Source: Brucella pseudintermedia
Lineage (GTDB): Bacteria > Pseudomonadota > Alphaproteobacteria > Rhizobiales > Rhizobiaceae
Length of the DNA: 64,000 bases
Assembly (NCBI RefSeq): GCF_008932435.1
Contig: NZ_WBWE01000002.1
Coordinates: forward strand, 62,001-126,000
Direction: 5' to 3'
Shown here piece by piece: positions 16,761 through 26,877 of this stretch (the stretch's first letter is position 1; the number at the start of each line of letters is the position of its first letter). The position numbers and the translations under genes are program-made. The notes under the pieces were generated by a model, which saw only the letters and a list, made by a program, of their open reading frames with translations, did no database searches and was not told the origin of the DNA.

Positions 16761-17522
16761 ATGATCGAACATACGCCCCTCTTTCTCGCAATCGCAGTCA
16801 TTGCGGCATTTCTTGTCGGGCTTTCGAAGGGCGGCTTGCCATCGGTTGGCACTCTCGCGGTTCCTTTGATGGCGCTGGTCATATCCCCAGTCACCGCGGC
16901 TGCGCTTCTCCTCCCGATCTATGTCATCAGCGATATGTTTGGGCTCTATCTTTATCGCCATCATTTTTCCGCTCGCAACCTTGCAATCCTCACCCCGGCG
17001 GCGGTTCTCGGCGTCGGTATCGGATGGATGTTCAGCGCGTATCTGTCGCCTACATTCACAGGAATGCTCGTCGGGTTGGTTGGCATCCTTTTCTGTTTCA
17101 ACGCATGGTTCGGTGCGCGCTATCGCCGGAAAGCACGAACGGCGGATGTGCCCGGTGGCGTATTCTGGGGTGTACTTACCGGTCTAACCAGCTTTGTCTC
17201 TCATTCCGGGGCTCCACCGTTTCAGATGTACGTATTGCCGCAGCACCTGCCGAAGCTGGTATTCGCCGGCACCTCAACCATTCTTTTCGCCATCGTCAAC
17301 GCCGTTAAACTCGTCCCGTACTGGCAATTGCAGCAGTTTTCAAATCTCGACACGTCCCTCGGTCTCTGGCTGATCCCCGCCGCAATAGTGGGTACCTTTG
17401 TCGGGGCCAAGCTGACCCGGATCATGCCGGACGGCCCGTTTTTCTTGCTGGTTCAGCTGACCTTGTTCGGACTTTCTCTAAAGCTGATCGCTGACTGGAT
17501 CGTGCCCTATTTCTTCGGTTGA
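16761..17522 (+). CDS. TSUP-family (TauE/SafE) anion exporter/permease
   Basis: A 253-residue membrane protein with about eight hydrophobic segments. The two TSUP repeats are visible as FLVGLSKGGLPSVGTLAVPL near residue 14-33 and GVLTGLTSFVSHSGAPPFQMY near 132-152, each with the family's GG/P pattern. Members move sulfite, sulfoacetate, taurine-derived anions or organic acids. No sulfur-metabolism gene lies nearby, so the cargo is open. The ATG follows the terminator by about 35 bases, without a strong ribosome site. Confidence 0.88.
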   Translation: MIEHTPLFLAIAVIAAFLVGLSKGGLPSVGTLAVPLMALVISPVTAAALLLPIYVISDMFGLYLYRHHFSARNLAILTPAAVLGVGIGWMFSAYLSPTFTGMLVGLVGILFCFNAWFGARYRRKARTADVPGGVFWGVLTGLTSFVSHSGAPPFQMYVLPQHLPKLVFAGTSTILFAIVNAVKLVPYWQLQQFSNLDTSLGLWLIPAAIVGTFVGAKLTRIMPDGPFFLLVQLTLFGLSLKLIADWIVPYFFG

Positions 17523-17602
17523 ATAAATTCGGCCCTGCTTGCAACACCTCGCCCGTTCGGTCACGATGCGTATACTGGGCCTTTGGGAGAGAGGGAGCGG
17601 GG

Positions 17603-19261
17603 ATGGCTGATGCTGATGTTATTATCATCGGAGCAGGACTGGCAGGGCTTGTCGCCGCTCACGAACTGGCTGCAGCCGGACGTAAAGTCATTCTTCTGGA
17701 ACAGGAAGGCGAAAACTCCATCGGCGGACAGGCGTTCTGGTCACTTGGCGGACTGTTTATGGTCGACAGTCCCGAACAGCGTCGTCTTGGCATCAAGGAC
17801 AGTATTGATCTCGCGCGGCAGGATTGGTTCGGCTCGGCCCAGTTTGACCGTCCCGAAGATCATTGGCCCAAACGTTGGGCCGAAGCTTATCTGGCGTTTG
17901 CGGCCGGAGAAATGCGGTCCTGGCTTTATAGCTTGGGGATGCGCTGGTTCCCTGTTGTGGGTTGGGCAGAACGCGGGGGCGCGAAAGCAGATGGCCACGG
18001 CAATTCCGTGCCGCGTTTCCACGTCACATGGGGAACAGGACCTGCCGTTGTAGCGCCGTTCGAGCGTTCGCTTCGCGAAGCAATCGGCAAAGGGCTCGTA
18101 ACGCTGAAAACCCGCCATAGAGTCAACGGCATAGCCACAGTCGGCGGACGGATTAGCGGTGTTTATGGAGAAGTGCTGGCACCATCGACCGTTGAGCGGG
18201 GGCAGTCTTCGTCACGCGATGCCGTTGGAGAATTTTCCTTTTTTGCTGATTGCGTAATCGTCACATCTGGCGGGATAGGCGGAAACCCGGAAAAGGTTCG
18301 AAAGGCATGGCCATGTGACAGGCTCGGCAATCCTCCAAAAGAAATAGTATTGGGGGTTCCTGCTCATGTCGACGGGCGAGGCATTGATATTGCGGTAGCC
18401 GCAGGCGGTCACGTCATCAATGCCGACCGCATGTGGCACTACACGGAAGGCGTGCGGAACTGGGACCCAATTTGGCCAAACCATGGCATTCGCATTCTGC
18501 CGGGACCGTCTTCCATGTGGTTCGACGCCAAGGGGGATCGCCTCCCTGCCCCCTATCTCCCCGGTTTCGACACGCTGGGCACGCTCAAGCATATTCTATC
18601 GACAGGCTACGATTATTCGTGGTTTATCCTGACCGAGAAAATTATCCGCAAGGAATTCTCCCTGTCCGGATCGGAACAAAATCCGGATCTCACGGGCAAG
18701 GACTGGAAACTCTTGCTTAAAAGCCGCCTTGGTAAAGCACCGCCGCCTCCAGTGAAGGCATTTCTGGACAATGGCGCTGACTTCATTACGGCGGGAACGC
18801 TGGACGAGCTTGTTGCGAGGATGAATGGTTTGACGGGACATCAGCTTCTCGATCCGGACCATATTCGCGATCAGATCGAAGCGCGGGATCGGGAGATCAT
18901 CAATCGATACTCCAAGGATGCCCAGGTCATGGCGATTCAAAATGCCAGGGCCTATATCGGTGATCGTCTTACGCGTGCCGTTCCGTTGCATCCCATGTTG
19001 TCGCCTACCAACGGCCCGCTGATTGCAGTCAAGCTTCACATTCTCACGCGCAAGACACTTGGCGGGCTGCATACCGACTTGGACGCACAGGTTCTCAATC
19101 CAGCTGGAGAAAAGGTGCCCGGCCTGTATGCGGCAGGAGAAGCCGCCGGGTTTGGCGGCGGCGGCTATCACGGTTATAACGCGCTTGAGGGGACATTTCT
19201 CGGCGGCTGTATCTTTTCCGGACGGGCGGCGGGCCGGGCCGCAGCGGCAGCATCGCTATAA
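17603..19261 (+). CDS. FAD-binding dehydrogenase (fumarate reductase/3-ketosteroid dehydrogenase family)
   Basis: A 552-residue flavoprotein read from ATG 17603, preceded by GAGGGAGCGGGG. The N-terminal dinucleotide motif VIIIGAGLAGLVAAHEL is at residues about 5-21, and a C-terminal FAD contact appears as GLYAAGEAAGFGGGG near residue 510. The middle carries the long insert of the FAD-binding-2 family, including HGIRILPGPSSMW. Members reduce or oxidise C-C double bonds in steroids, fumarate-like acids or unknown ketones. Database entries for this length class are usually just FAD-binding dehydrogenase. It is not linked by operon to its neighbours. Confidence 0.85.
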   Translation: MADADVIIIGAGLAGLVAAHELAAAGRKVILLEQEGENSIGGQAFWSLGGLFMVDSPEQRRLGIKDSIDLARQDWFGSAQFDRPEDHWPKRWAEAYLAFAAGEMRSWLYSLGMRWFPVVGWAERGGAKADGHGNSVPRFHVTWGTGPAVVAPFERSLREAIGKGLVTLKTRHRVNGIATVGGRISGVYGEVLAPSTVERGQSSSRDAVGEFSFFADCVIVTSGGIGGNPEKVRKAWPCDRLGNPPKEIVLGVPAHVDGRGIDIAVAAGGHVINADRMWHYTEGVRNWDPIWPNHGIRILPGPSSMWFDAKGDRLPAPYLPGFDTLGTLKHILSTGYDYSWFILTEKIIRKEFSLSGSEQNPDLTGKDWKLLLKSRLGKAPPPPVKAFLDNGADFITAGTLDELVARMNGLTGHQLLDPDHIRDQIEARDREIINRYSKDAQVMAIQNARAYIGDRLTRAVPLHPMLSPTNGPLIAVKLHILTRKTLGGLHTDLDAQVLNPAGEKVPGLYAAGEAAGFGGGGYHGYNALEGTFLGGCIFSGRAAGRAAAAASL

Positions 19262-19411
19262 CCTCTACGATGATGGCGAAAGGCCCTGACTGACTATATT
19301 TCATATATGAGTTTTTTATTTTTTTGCCCCCAGCCTGCTCTCGAAACCCTATGCCACCCAGAAACATAATATCCCGGTAAGAAACAGGGAGCCCTTTCGG
19401 GCAATTCAGGC

Positions 19412-19498
19412 ATGACTACGGATTTCGCCGTCCTTGCAATCGGAATTGGCTTTTTTGGCCTGTTGTTCGGCTATCTACGCATCTGCGAAAAGCTTTGA
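19412..19498 (+). CDS. Small single-helix membrane protein upstream of kdpF
   Basis: A 28-residue frame reading [17 protein letters not shown] then [11 protein letters not shown], with one hydrophobic helix and a charged C-terminal end. It begins 143 bases after the previous gene and ends eight bases before kdpF, all in the kdp direction. Small proteins of this shape (helix followed by Y-x-x-x-C-[DE]-[KR]-L) occur directly upstream of kdp genes in other proteobacteria, from recall. This makes a genuine gene more likely than chance. Its role is not known to me; a stabilising subunit like KdpF is one possibility. Confidence 0.7.
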   Translation: MTTDFAVLAIGIGFFGLLFGYLRICEKL

Positions 19499-19506
19499 GG
19501 CTGGCC

Positions 19507-19596
19507 ATGCCAATCGAATACATCGCTGGCGCTTTGGTTGCTGTCTTCATAGCCGCCTATCTCCTTTACGCGCTCGTACGGCCGGAACGGTTCTAA
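19507..19596 (+). CDS. kdpF: K(+)-transporting ATPase subunit KdpF
   Basis: A 29-residue single-helix membrane protein, [18 protein letters not shown] then [11 protein letters not shown]. The ending L-x-x-A-L-[VL]-[RK]-P-E-[RK]-F is the standard KdpF signature. KdpF is the small lipid-like subunit that stabilises the KdpFABC complex in the inner membrane. It sits between the 28-residue small gene and kdpA, as expected for the operon order F-A-B-C-D-E. Confidence 0.93.
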   Translation: MPIEYIAGALVAVFIAAYLLYALVRPERF

Positions 19597-19652
19597 GCCG
19601 GTCTCTGGTCAACACCGCGTTACCGGCAGCTATTCAGTCCTCGGAAAAGACT

Positions 19653-21356
19653 ATGACCCTTAATGGATGGATTCAGATCCTCGTTTTTTGCGGGATCGTT
19701 ATTTTGCTCGTCAAGCCGCTCGGCGGCTACATGACGCGCGTCTTCAGTGGTGAACGGACTTTCCTTTCACCTATCCTGCTTCCCGCGGAGCGCGCGCTTT
19801 ACCGGCTTGCAGGCACAAGCGAACGAGAAGAGCAGCACTGGACGACCTACACAGTTTCCTTGCTTTCATTCAACCTGGCGGGCTTTTTGCTCCTTTACGC
19901 GCTCCAGCGGTTTCAAGGCTCCCTGCCCATTAATCCGATGGGTATGAGCAACGTTCCAGCAGACCTTGCCTTCAACACCACCGTAAGCTTTGTCACCAAC
20001 ACCAACTGGCAGAACTATGGTGGGGAAAGCACATTGTCCTACCTTACGCAAATGGCAGGGCTAACGGTACAGAATTTCGTATCGGCGGCAACCGGCGTTG
20101 CCATCGCCATCGCGCTCATTCGCGCGTTCTCACGCAAATCCATGAAAACGCTCGGAAATTTCTGGGCCGACCTTACGCGCTGCACTCTCTACATTCTATT
20201 GCCCTTGTGCATTCTCCTTACATTGGCTTTTGTCAGCCTCGGCGTGCCCCAAACGATTGGCGCTTATGCCGAAGCAACGACGCTGGAAGGTGCTCGACAG
20301 GTGATAGCGCTCGGGCCCGTTGCGTCGCAACTTGCCATCAAGATGCTTGGCACCAATGGCGGAGGCTTCTTCAACGCCAATTCCGCGCATCCTTTCGAAA
20401 ACCCCGACGCCATTTCCAACCTGATCCAGATGGTTGCTATCTTTGCCCTTGGCGCTTCCCTCACGAATGTCTTTGGACGCGTGGTCGGCAAGGAACGGCA
20501 AGGTTGGGCGATTTTCGTTGCGATGGGCATATTGTTCGTCGCAGGCGTTGCTATCTGCTACTGGGCGGAAGCCGCGGGCAATCCCCTCATCCATGCGCTT
20601 GGAATTGATGGCGGCAATATGGAGGGCAAGGAAACACGGTTCGGCATTACGATGTCTGCGCTTTTTGCCGTCGTGACAACCGCTGCATCATGCGGGGCAG
20701 TGATCGCCATGCATGACAGCATGATGGCTCTCGGCGGAATGATCCCCATGATCAATATGATGCTAGGAGAAATCATTATTGGCGGTGTCGGCGCAGGTTT
20801 CTACGGCATTCTCCTATTCATCGTCATCGCCATTTTCGTGGCCGGGCTGATGGTTGGGCGCACTCCAGAATATCTGGGCAAGAAGATCGAAGCCAAAGAA
20901 GTGAAAATGGCGATGCTCGCCGTTCTCTGTCTCCCCCTGTCGATACTGGGCTTTACGGCGGTCGCTTCAGTCCTTCCGACAGGTCTGGCCTCCATCGCCA
21001 ACCCTGGCCCGCATGGTTTCTCGGAAATCCTCTATGCCTATACTTCGGGCACAGCGAATAACGGCTCAGCCTTTGGCGGACTCTCTGGCAATACGCCTTG
21101 GTACAACATCACCATCGGTCTCGCCATGCTGATGGGCCGATTTCTCGTGATCGTTCCCGCGATGGCAATCGCCGGCTCGCTTGTCGTCAAGAAAGCGGCT
21201 CCGCAATCGGCTGGCACCTTCCCTACGACCGGACCGCTTTTCGTCGGCCTGTTGATCGGCGTCATTCTCGTGGTTGGTGGCCTGATCTTCTTTCCAGCAC
21301 TCGCGCTTGGCCCTGTCGCCGAACACCTCGCGATGATCAAGGGACAGATGTTCTGA
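19653..21356 (+). CDS. kdpA: K(+)-transporting ATPase subunit KdpA
   Basis: A 567-residue channel-like subunit of the high-affinity potassium pump, read from ATG 19653 ([10 protein letters not shown]). The frame is open further upstream but overlaps kdpF, so the later start is right. About ten membrane helices form four MPM repeats, and selectivity-filter loops are visible as [25 protein letters not shown] and [11 protein letters not shown]. It binds and conducts K+ on the way to KdpB. The stop overlaps the start of the next small gene by one base (TGATG). Confidence 0.97.
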   Translation: MTLNGWIQILVFCGIVILLVKPLGGYMTRVFSGERTFLSPILLPAERALYRLAGTSEREEQHWTTYTVSLLSFNLAGFLLLYALQRFQGSLPINPMGMSNVPADLAFNTTVSFVTNTNWQNYGGESTLSYLTQMAGLTVQNFVSAATGVAIAIALIRAFSRKSMKTLGNFWADLTRCTLYILLPLCILLTLAFVSLGVPQTIGAYAEATTLEGARQVIALGPVASQLAIKMLGTNGGGFFNANSAHPFENPDAISNLIQMVAIFALGASLTNVFGRVVGKERQGWAIFVAMGILFVAGVAICYWAEAAGNPLIHALGIDGGNMEGKETRFGITMSALFAVVTTAASCGAVIAMHDSMMALGGMIPMINMMLGEIIIGGVGAGFYGILLFIVIAIFVAGLMVGRTPEYLGKKIEAKEVKMAMLAVLCLPLSILGFTAVASVLPTGLASIANPGPHGFSEILYAYTSGTANNGSAFGGLSGNTPWYNITIGLAMLMGRFLVIVPAMAIAGSLVVKKAAPQSAGTFPTTGPLFVGLLIGVILVVGGLIFFPALALGPVAEHLAMIKGQMF

Positions 21357-21442
21357 TGCTGAAACCTTCAAGCTGCATTCTCTCAATCCTTCTGGCAACG
21401 ACCGTCCTTCTTCTTGCGGTTCAGCTTGCCGGATTGATCTGA
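21356..21442 (+). CDS. Small single-helix membrane protein between kdpA and kdpB
   Basis: A 28-residue frame, [17 protein letters not shown] then [11 protein letters not shown], whose ATG overlaps the kdpA stop (TGATG), with kdpB starting 40 bases later. It has a positively charged N-terminus, one cysteine and one strongly hydrophobic helix that runs to the C-terminus. Standard kdp operons have no gene here. One-base coupling to kdpA argues that it is translated. Its function is unknown; it may be an extra small subunit of the pump. It could also be a chance frame used only for translational coupling. Confidence 0.55.
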   Translation: MLKPSSCILSILLATTVLLLAVQLAGLI

Positions 21443-21482
21443 GCTTTCCGAACGGAAACGTAAATTTACTGGAGCCTCTGTT

Positions 21483-23537
21483 ATGAGCCCGTCTAAATCC
21501 GCGAGCATTCTTGATGCCCGCATCCTTCTACCCGCCATTGGCGATGCTTTCTGTAAGCTGAATCCCAGAAGCCTTGCACGCAATCCGGTAATGTTTGTGG
21601 TTGCGGTGGTTTCACTCCTCACGACATTGCTTCTGCTGAAAGACGCGGCTGCGGGCAATCCCAATGTCGGCTTTTCATTCCAGATCGTCGTCTGGCTGTG
21701 GTTCACGGTTTTGTTCGCGAATTTTGCCGAAGCCGTCGCCGAGGGACGGGGAAAGGCACAGGCGGATTCCCTGCGTCGGACGCGGACAGAAACGCAGGCA
21801 AAACTATTGGATAGTCCGGAAAGCCCAAACTGGAAAAATGTGCCGGGAACCAGCTTGAAAGTCGGAGACGTCGTTCTGGTTGAAGCCAATGATATCATTC
21901 CTTCCGATGGCGAAGTTATCGAAGGCGTGGCCTCCGTCAACGAAGCCGCCATCACCGGGGAATCCGCACCAGTCATTCGCGAGTCCGGTGGGGACCGCTC
22001 TGCCGTGACAGGTGGAACGCAGGTTCTGTCCGACTGGATCAAGGTTCGGATTACAGCTGCGCAAGGCTCAACCTTCATCGACAAGATGATCAGCCTTGTC
22101 GAAGGCGCCGAACGTCAGAAAACACCGAATGAGATCGCGCTCAACATTCTGCTTGCCGGTATGACGCTGATTTTTGTTCTGGCGGTTGTCGCGATCCCTA
22201 GCTTTGCGACCTATGCAGGCGGCTATATTCCCGTCACAGTTCTGGTTGCACTCTTCGTCACCCTGATCCCGACCACGATCGGCGCTTTGCTTTCTGCGAT
22301 TGGCATTGCAGGCATGGACCGGCTTGTACGTTTCAACGTGCTCGCCATGTCCGGCCGCGCGGTCGAGGCTGCCGGTGACGTCGACACGCTTCTTCTCGAC
22401 AAAACCGGCACGATTACGCTCGGCAACCGTCAGGCCACGGCTTTTGTACCTGTCAGCGGTGTAACTGAACAGGCTCTGGCCGACGCAGCACAACTGGCTT
22501 CGCTTGCCGACGAAACACCGGAAGGCCGCTCTATCGTCGTTTTGGCCAAGGAAAAATACGGCTTGCGTGGGCGCGACATGCAGGGGCTACATGCCCATTT
22601 TGTACCTTTCACAGCGCAAAGTCGCATGAGCGGGGTGGACGTTGAAGGTTCCGTTATCCGCAAAGGTGCGGTCGATGCGGTGCTTGATTATGTGGATCAC
22701 GGCAACCGTGTTGATCAAAGGATAATATCGGAACTGCGATCCGTCGCTGATACAATCGCCAAGGCGGGCGGGACACCGCTTGCTGTCGCTAAAGACGGCC
22801 ATCTCCTCGGCGTGGTGCACCTGAAGGACATCGTCAAAGGCGGTATCCGTGAACGCTTCGCGGAACTGCGCCGGATGGGTATTCGTACAGTCATGATTAC
22901 CGGTGATAACCCGATGACAGCAGCAGCCATCGCCGCGGAAGCCGGTGTGGACGATTTTCTTGCGCAGGCAACACCGGAAAACAAGCTCTCACTGATCCGC
23001 GAGGAACAGGCCAAAGGCAAGCTTGTCGCAATGTGCGGCGACGGCACCAACGACGCCCCTGCCCTTGCTCAAGCCGACGTCGGCGTGGCCATGAACACCG
23101 GCACCATTGCCGCGCGTGAAGCAGGCAATATGGTCGATCTCGACAGTGATCCCACGAAACTCATCGAAATTGTTGAGATCGGCAAGCAGTTGCTGATGAC
23201 ACGGGGAGCACTAACCACTTTCTCGATCGCCAACGATATCGCCAAGTATTTTGCAATTATTCCGGCGATGTTTCTTGCCTTTTACCCTCAACTTGGCGCG
23301 CTCAACATTATGGGATTGGCTACCCCACAGAGTGCCATTTTGTCGGCCATTATCTTCAACGCCCTGATCATTGTGGCCCTGATCCCGCTTTCGCTGAAAG
23401 GCGTCACCTATATGCCGGTCGGTGCAGGCGCTCTCCTTTCGCGTAATCTTCTGATCTATGGTCTCGGCGGCGTCATCGTGCCGTTCATCGGTATCAAAGC
23501 CATCGATCTGGCCATTACCGCCCTTGGCCTCGTATAA
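21483..23537 (+). CDS. kdpB: K(+)-transporting P-type ATPase subunit KdpB
   Basis: A 684-residue P-type ATPase, the energy-coupling subunit of the Kdp pump. The actuator loop TGES lies near residue 160 ([11 protein letters not shown]), the phosphorylated aspartate is in [13 protein letters not shown] near 308, and the hinge motif [16 protein letters not shown] is near 519-534. Membrane helices are in the usual places, including [20 protein letters not shown] hydrolysis here drives K+ uptake through KdpA. It is complete and normal in length. Confidence 0.98.
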   Translation: MSPSKSASILDARILLPAIGDAFCKLNPRSLARNPVMFVVAVVSLLTTLLLLKDAAAGNPNVGFSFQIVVWLWFTVLFANFAEAVAEGRGKAQADSLRRTRTETQAKLLDSPESPNWKNVPGTSLKVGDVVLVEANDIIPSDGEVIEGVASVNEAAITGESAPVIRESGGDRSAVTGGTQVLSDWIKVRITAAQGSTFIDKMISLVEGAERQKTPNEIALNILLAGMTLIFVLAVVAIPSFATYAGGYIPVTVLVALFVTLIPTTIGALLSAIGIAGMDRLVRFNVLAMSGRAVEAAGDVDTLLLDKTGTITLGNRQATAFVPVSGVTEQALADAAQLASLADETPEGRSIVVLAKEKYGLRGRDMQGLHAHFVPFTAQSRMSGVDVEGSVIRKGAVDAVLDYVDHGNRVDQRIISELRSVADTIAKAGGTPLAVAKDGHLLGVVHLKDIVKGGIRERFAELRRMGIRTVMITGDNPMTAAAIAAEAGVDDFLAQATPENKLSLIREEQAKGKLVAMCGDGTNDAPALAQADVGVAMNTGTIAAREAGNMVDLDSDPTKLIEIVEIGKQLLMTRGALTTFSIANDIAKYFAIIPAMFLAFYPQLGALNIMGLATPQSAILSAIIFNALIIVALIPLSLKGVTYMPVGAGALLSRNLLIYGLGGVIVPFIGIKAIDLAITALGLV

Positions 23538-23549
23538 GGATAAGCAAAA

Positions 23550-24122
23550 ATGCTGAAACAGCTTCGTCCAGCGCTTGTCATGATCGTGTCGCTCACCGTC
23601 ATAACAGGTTTGGTCTACCCGCTCGGAATGACGGGTATCGCCCAAGCCATCTTTCCGGAAAAAGCCAATGGAAGCTTGATCGAAAAGGATGGCAAAATCA
23701 TTGGCTCCCAATTGATCGGGCAGAATTTTACCAGCGATCGCTATTTTCACAGTCGCCCATCCGCCGCGGGGAAAGACGGTTATGACGCCACAAGTTCCGG
23801 CGGTTCAAATCTTGGCCTGACCAATCCAAAACTCATTGAGCGGATTAAAGCCGATGCCAGTTCCCTGGCGCAACAAGAAGGCTCTGCAAAGCCGCCGATC
23901 GACCTCGTGACAACATCAGCAAGCGGTCTCGATCCGCATATCTCCCCGGAGGCAGCTTTTTATCAGGTGCCGCGCGTTGCGAAGGCTCGCGGAATTGATG
24001 AAGCCGTATTACGCGGAATTGTCGAACAACAGGTTGAGGCTCGTGAACTTGGCTTCCTCGGCGAACCGGTAGTCAATGTTCTCAAGCTGAACCTGGTTCT
24101 GGACAGGACCGGCACCAAGTAG
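23550..24122 (+). CDS. kdpC: K(+)-transporting ATPase subunit KdpC
   Basis: A 190-residue protein with one N-terminal membrane helix ([20 protein letters not shown]) and a periplasmic domain. The family motifs [20 protein letters not shown] and [15 protein letters not shown] are both present. KdpC completes the KdpFABC complex and helps couple KdpA to KdpB. It begins 12 bases after kdpB with AAGGA upstream. Confidence 0.97.
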   Translation: MLKQLRPALVMIVSLTVITGLVYPLGMTGIAQAIFPEKANGSLIEKDGKIIGSQLIGQNFTSDRYFHSRPSAAGKDGYDATSSGGSNLGLTNPKLIERIKADASSLAQQEGSAKPPIDLVTTSASGLDPHISPEAAFYQVPRVAKARGIDEAVLRGIVEQQVEARELGFLGEPVVNVLKLNLVLDRTGTK

Positions 24123-24171
24123 AATAACTGGCGGCGACTTGATTTGCCGCCCTTCCTGTCAGGAGCCTTGT

Positions 24172-26877
24172 TTGACAGCGGATCCGCTTCGTTTCAGCGA
24201 TAATAGACCCTCCCCGGATGCGCTACTTGAACAGGCGGAACGCGAGGCGCGTGGCCGCCTGAAGATATGTCTCGGCGCTGCGCCTGGTGTGGGGAAGACC
24301 TACGAAATGCTGATGTCGGGCCGCGCACGCAAAGCTGACGGAATCGATGTCGTCATCGGCGTTGTCGAAACGCACGGACGAGCGGAGACCGAGGCTCTCA
24401 TCGAAGGGCTTGAAATCGTTCCTCGCGCGCGCGTTGCCTATCGTGGTCATCAACTGGAAGAAATGGATATCGATGCGGTTCTGGCGCGCAAGCCGCAACT
24501 GGTTCTGGTAGATGAACTGGCACATACGAATGCGCCCGGTAGCAGGCACCCGAAGCGGTATCAGGATGTTGAGGAAATTCTGGCGCGCGGTATCGACGTT
24601 TACACAACGCTCAATATCCAGCACGTCGAAAGCCTCAATGACGTCGTAGCGCAGATCACGCGCATCCGAGTGCGTGAAACGGTGCCCGACAGCATAATAG
24701 ACCGTGCCGACGATATCGAATTGATCGATCTCACGCCGAACGACCTCATCAAGCGTCTCAATGAAGGCAAAATCTACCTCCCAAAGACGGCGAAACGGGC
24801 GATCCGCAACTATTTTTCTCCGGGGAACCTGACAGCGCTGCGCGAACTGGCGTTGCGCCGCACCGCCCAGCGTGTAGACAAACAGCTCCTCAGTCATATG
24901 CGCGCTCATGCGATAGAAGGTCCATGGGCGGCAAGTGACCGGATATTGGTTGCCGTCGATGACAGTCTCCGCAGTATGTCGCTTGTTCGCTATGCCCGGC
25001 GGCTTGCAGATCGCCTTCGCGCTCCATGGGCTGCGATCCACATTGAGACCGCGCGCTCTGCAGGTCTCGCAGATGACGCAAAGGATAGGCTTGCAACGGC
25101 ATTGAGGCTTGCCGAACAGCTCGGCGGCGAAACGATCATCATTCCGGGGCAGTTCATAGCCGAAGACATTGTTCGCTACGCTTCAGCCCACAACTTCACC
25201 CAAATCATCGCCGGAAAGTCCATAAAGTCACGCTGGCGCGAAATGATTGACGGCTCTATCGCGCGTGAGCTTGTTCAGCTTTCAGGTGCTATCGATATTC
25301 ATATAACGGCTGGTGTCGAGCACGAAAACGGGGGGGCCAGCCGCAAGATAAATACCGCCCGCCATAAGACAACGCCCGATATAGCGCCCTATCTGATCGG
25401 CACGGCGATGACTGGCCTGGCGCTTGTTTGCGGACTGTTGCTCGATCGGTTTCTGGATGTGCGCAGCATTGCGCTGGTTTTCGTTGTTGGCGTTCTTGGT
25501 GTCGCAGTCACCCTGGGTCTCTGGCCTGCGCTTTTTGCGTCCGTAATCAGCGCATTCGCCTATAATTTCTTTTTTCTCTCGCCACTCTACACGCTTTCCA
25601 TCGCCGATCCCGAAAGTGTCGTTACGTTGGTTTTCTTCCTGTTTGTGAGCGTTATCGCCAGCAATCTGGCAAGCCGCGTTCAAAGGCAGGCCGCTGCGGC
25701 GCGACAACGCGCACGCATGACGGAAGATCTCTATCTTTTCAGCAAAAAGTTGGCGGGGACAGGCTCGCTTGATGATGTGCTCTGGGCGACGGCTTTCCAG
25801 ATCGCATCAATGCTTAAGGTACGGGTCGTAATTCTGCTCCCCGAGGGAAACAGCATTGCCGTCAGGGGCGGTTATCCGCCCGATGATACTCTTGACGACG
25901 CCGATATAGCTGCCGCACACTGGACCTGGAGGCATGACTTGCCCGCGGGCCGCGGCGCCAATACGCTGCCGGGCGCAAAGCGGCTCTACCTGCCGCTCAA
26001 GACTGCAAGAACGTCCGTTGGCGTCATCGGTCTCGACAATGATCGTGTCGGACCAATTTTCGCGCCTGAGCAGCAGCGCCTCTTTGAAGCTCTGGCCGAC
26101 CAGGCGGCAATTGCCATTGAGCGCGTTCAGCTTGTTGACGATGTGGAGCGGGCAAAGCTGGCCGTCGAGGCTGACAAGCTGCGGTCGGCTTTACTCACCT
26201 CAATCTCGCACGATCTGAAGACCCCATTGGCAGCTATTTTGGGAGCGGCGACGACGTTGCGGGACTATTCTGCCTCATTGCCCGATGCGGATCGCTCAGA
26301 ACTTGTCGCAACCGTTGTGGATCAATCAGAACGCCTGAACCGCTTCATTGCCAACCTCCTTGACATGACCCGGATCGAAGCTGGTGCCATGAGGCCCAAT
26401 CTATCGCTTCATTTTGTGGGGGATCTGGTCGGAGCTACACTCAATCGCGCATCCAAGATACTTGCCTGCCATGAGGTCAACATCGCGGTTCCTGCCAATC
26501 TGCCGATGGTTCAGCTTGACGCCGTCCTGTTTGAGCAGGCCTTGTTCAATCTGTTCGACAATGCAGCTAAATACGCACCAAAGAATTCGCCGATCACGGT
26601 CAGGGCTCAAGCAGGCCCGTCCAGCATAACGCTGGAAATTTCGGATAGAGGCCCAGGAATTCCTCCTGACGATCTGGAGCATGTGTTCGATACATTCTAT
26701 CGTGTGCGGAAAGGTGATTATGTGCAGGCCGGTACCGGGCTTGGTCTTCCTATCGCACGCGGTTTCATCGAAGCGATGGGAGGCTCCATCCGGGCGGGCA
26801 ACCAACATGACGGTAGCGGAGCTGTATTTACAGTTACCTTGCCCGTTCTCGCGGACGAAGTTGACAGGAATTCATGA
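24172..26877 (+). CDS. kdpD: Osmosensitive K+ channel sensor histidine kinase KdpD
   Basis: A 901-residue sensor kinase. Domains in order: KdpD N-terminal domain with Walker A GAAPGVGKTYEML (about residues 38-50), a universal-stress-like domain (about 250-370), four membrane helices (about 405-500), a GAF-like domain, the dimerisation/phosphoacceptor helix SISHDLKTPLAAI near 685, and a C-terminal ATPase with DNAAKYAPKNSP and GTGLGLPIARG. It phosphorylates KdpE when potassium is limiting. The start chosen is TTG 24172, six bases after AGGAG; an earlier in-frame TTG at 24139 has no ribosome site. Its end overlaps kdpE by four bases. Confidence 0.96.
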   Translation: MTADPLRFSDNRPSPDALLEQAEREARGRLKICLGAAPGVGKTYEMLMSGRARKADGIDVVIGVVETHGRAETEALIEGLEIVPRARVAYRGHQLEEMDIDAVLARKPQLVLVDELAHTNAPGSRHPKRYQDVEEILARGIDVYTTLNIQHVESLNDVVAQITRIRVRETVPDSIIDRADDIELIDLTPNDLIKRLNEGKIYLPKTAKRAIRNYFSPGNLTALRELALRRTAQRVDKQLLSHMRAHAIEGPWAASDRILVAVDDSLRSMSLVRYARRLADRLRAPWAAIHIETARSAGLADDAKDRLATALRLAEQLGGETIIIPGQFIAEDIVRYASAHNFTQIIAGKSIKSRWREMIDGSIARELVQLSGAIDIHITAGVEHENGGASRKINTARHKTTPDIAPYLIGTAMTGLALVCGLLLDRFLDVRSIALVFVVGVLGVAVTLGLWPALFASVISAFAYNFFFLSPLYTLSIADPESVVTLVFFLFVSVIASNLASRVQRQAAAARQRARMTEDLYLFSKKLAGTGSLDDVLWATAFQIASMLKVRVVILLPEGNSIAVRGGYPPDDTLDDADIAAAHWTWRHDLPAGRGANTLPGAKRLYLPLKTARTSVGVIGLDNDRVGPIFAPEQQRLFEALADQAAIAIERVQLVDDVERAKLAVEADKLRSALLTSISHDLKTPLAAILGAATTLRDYSASLPDADRSELVATVVDQSERLNRFIANLLDMTRIEAGAMRPNLSLHFVGDLVGATLNRASKILACHEVNIAVPANLPMVQLDAVLFEQALFNLFDNAAKYAPKNSPITVRAQAGPSSITLEISDRGPGIPPDDLEHVFDTFYRVRKGDYVQAGTGLGLPIARGFIEAMGGSIRAGNQHDGSGAVFTVTLPVLADEVDRNS

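Noticed and set aside
19434-19652. Longer N-terminus for KdpA (73 extra codons)
   Set aside because: The extension covers kdpF in another frame and does not resemble KdpA; the ATG at 19653 gives a normal family length.
21098-21442. A 114-codon frame ending with the small peptide between kdpA and kdpB
   Set aside because: Its first 86 codons overlap kdpA in another frame and look like shadow sequence; the ATG at 21356 is the sensible start.
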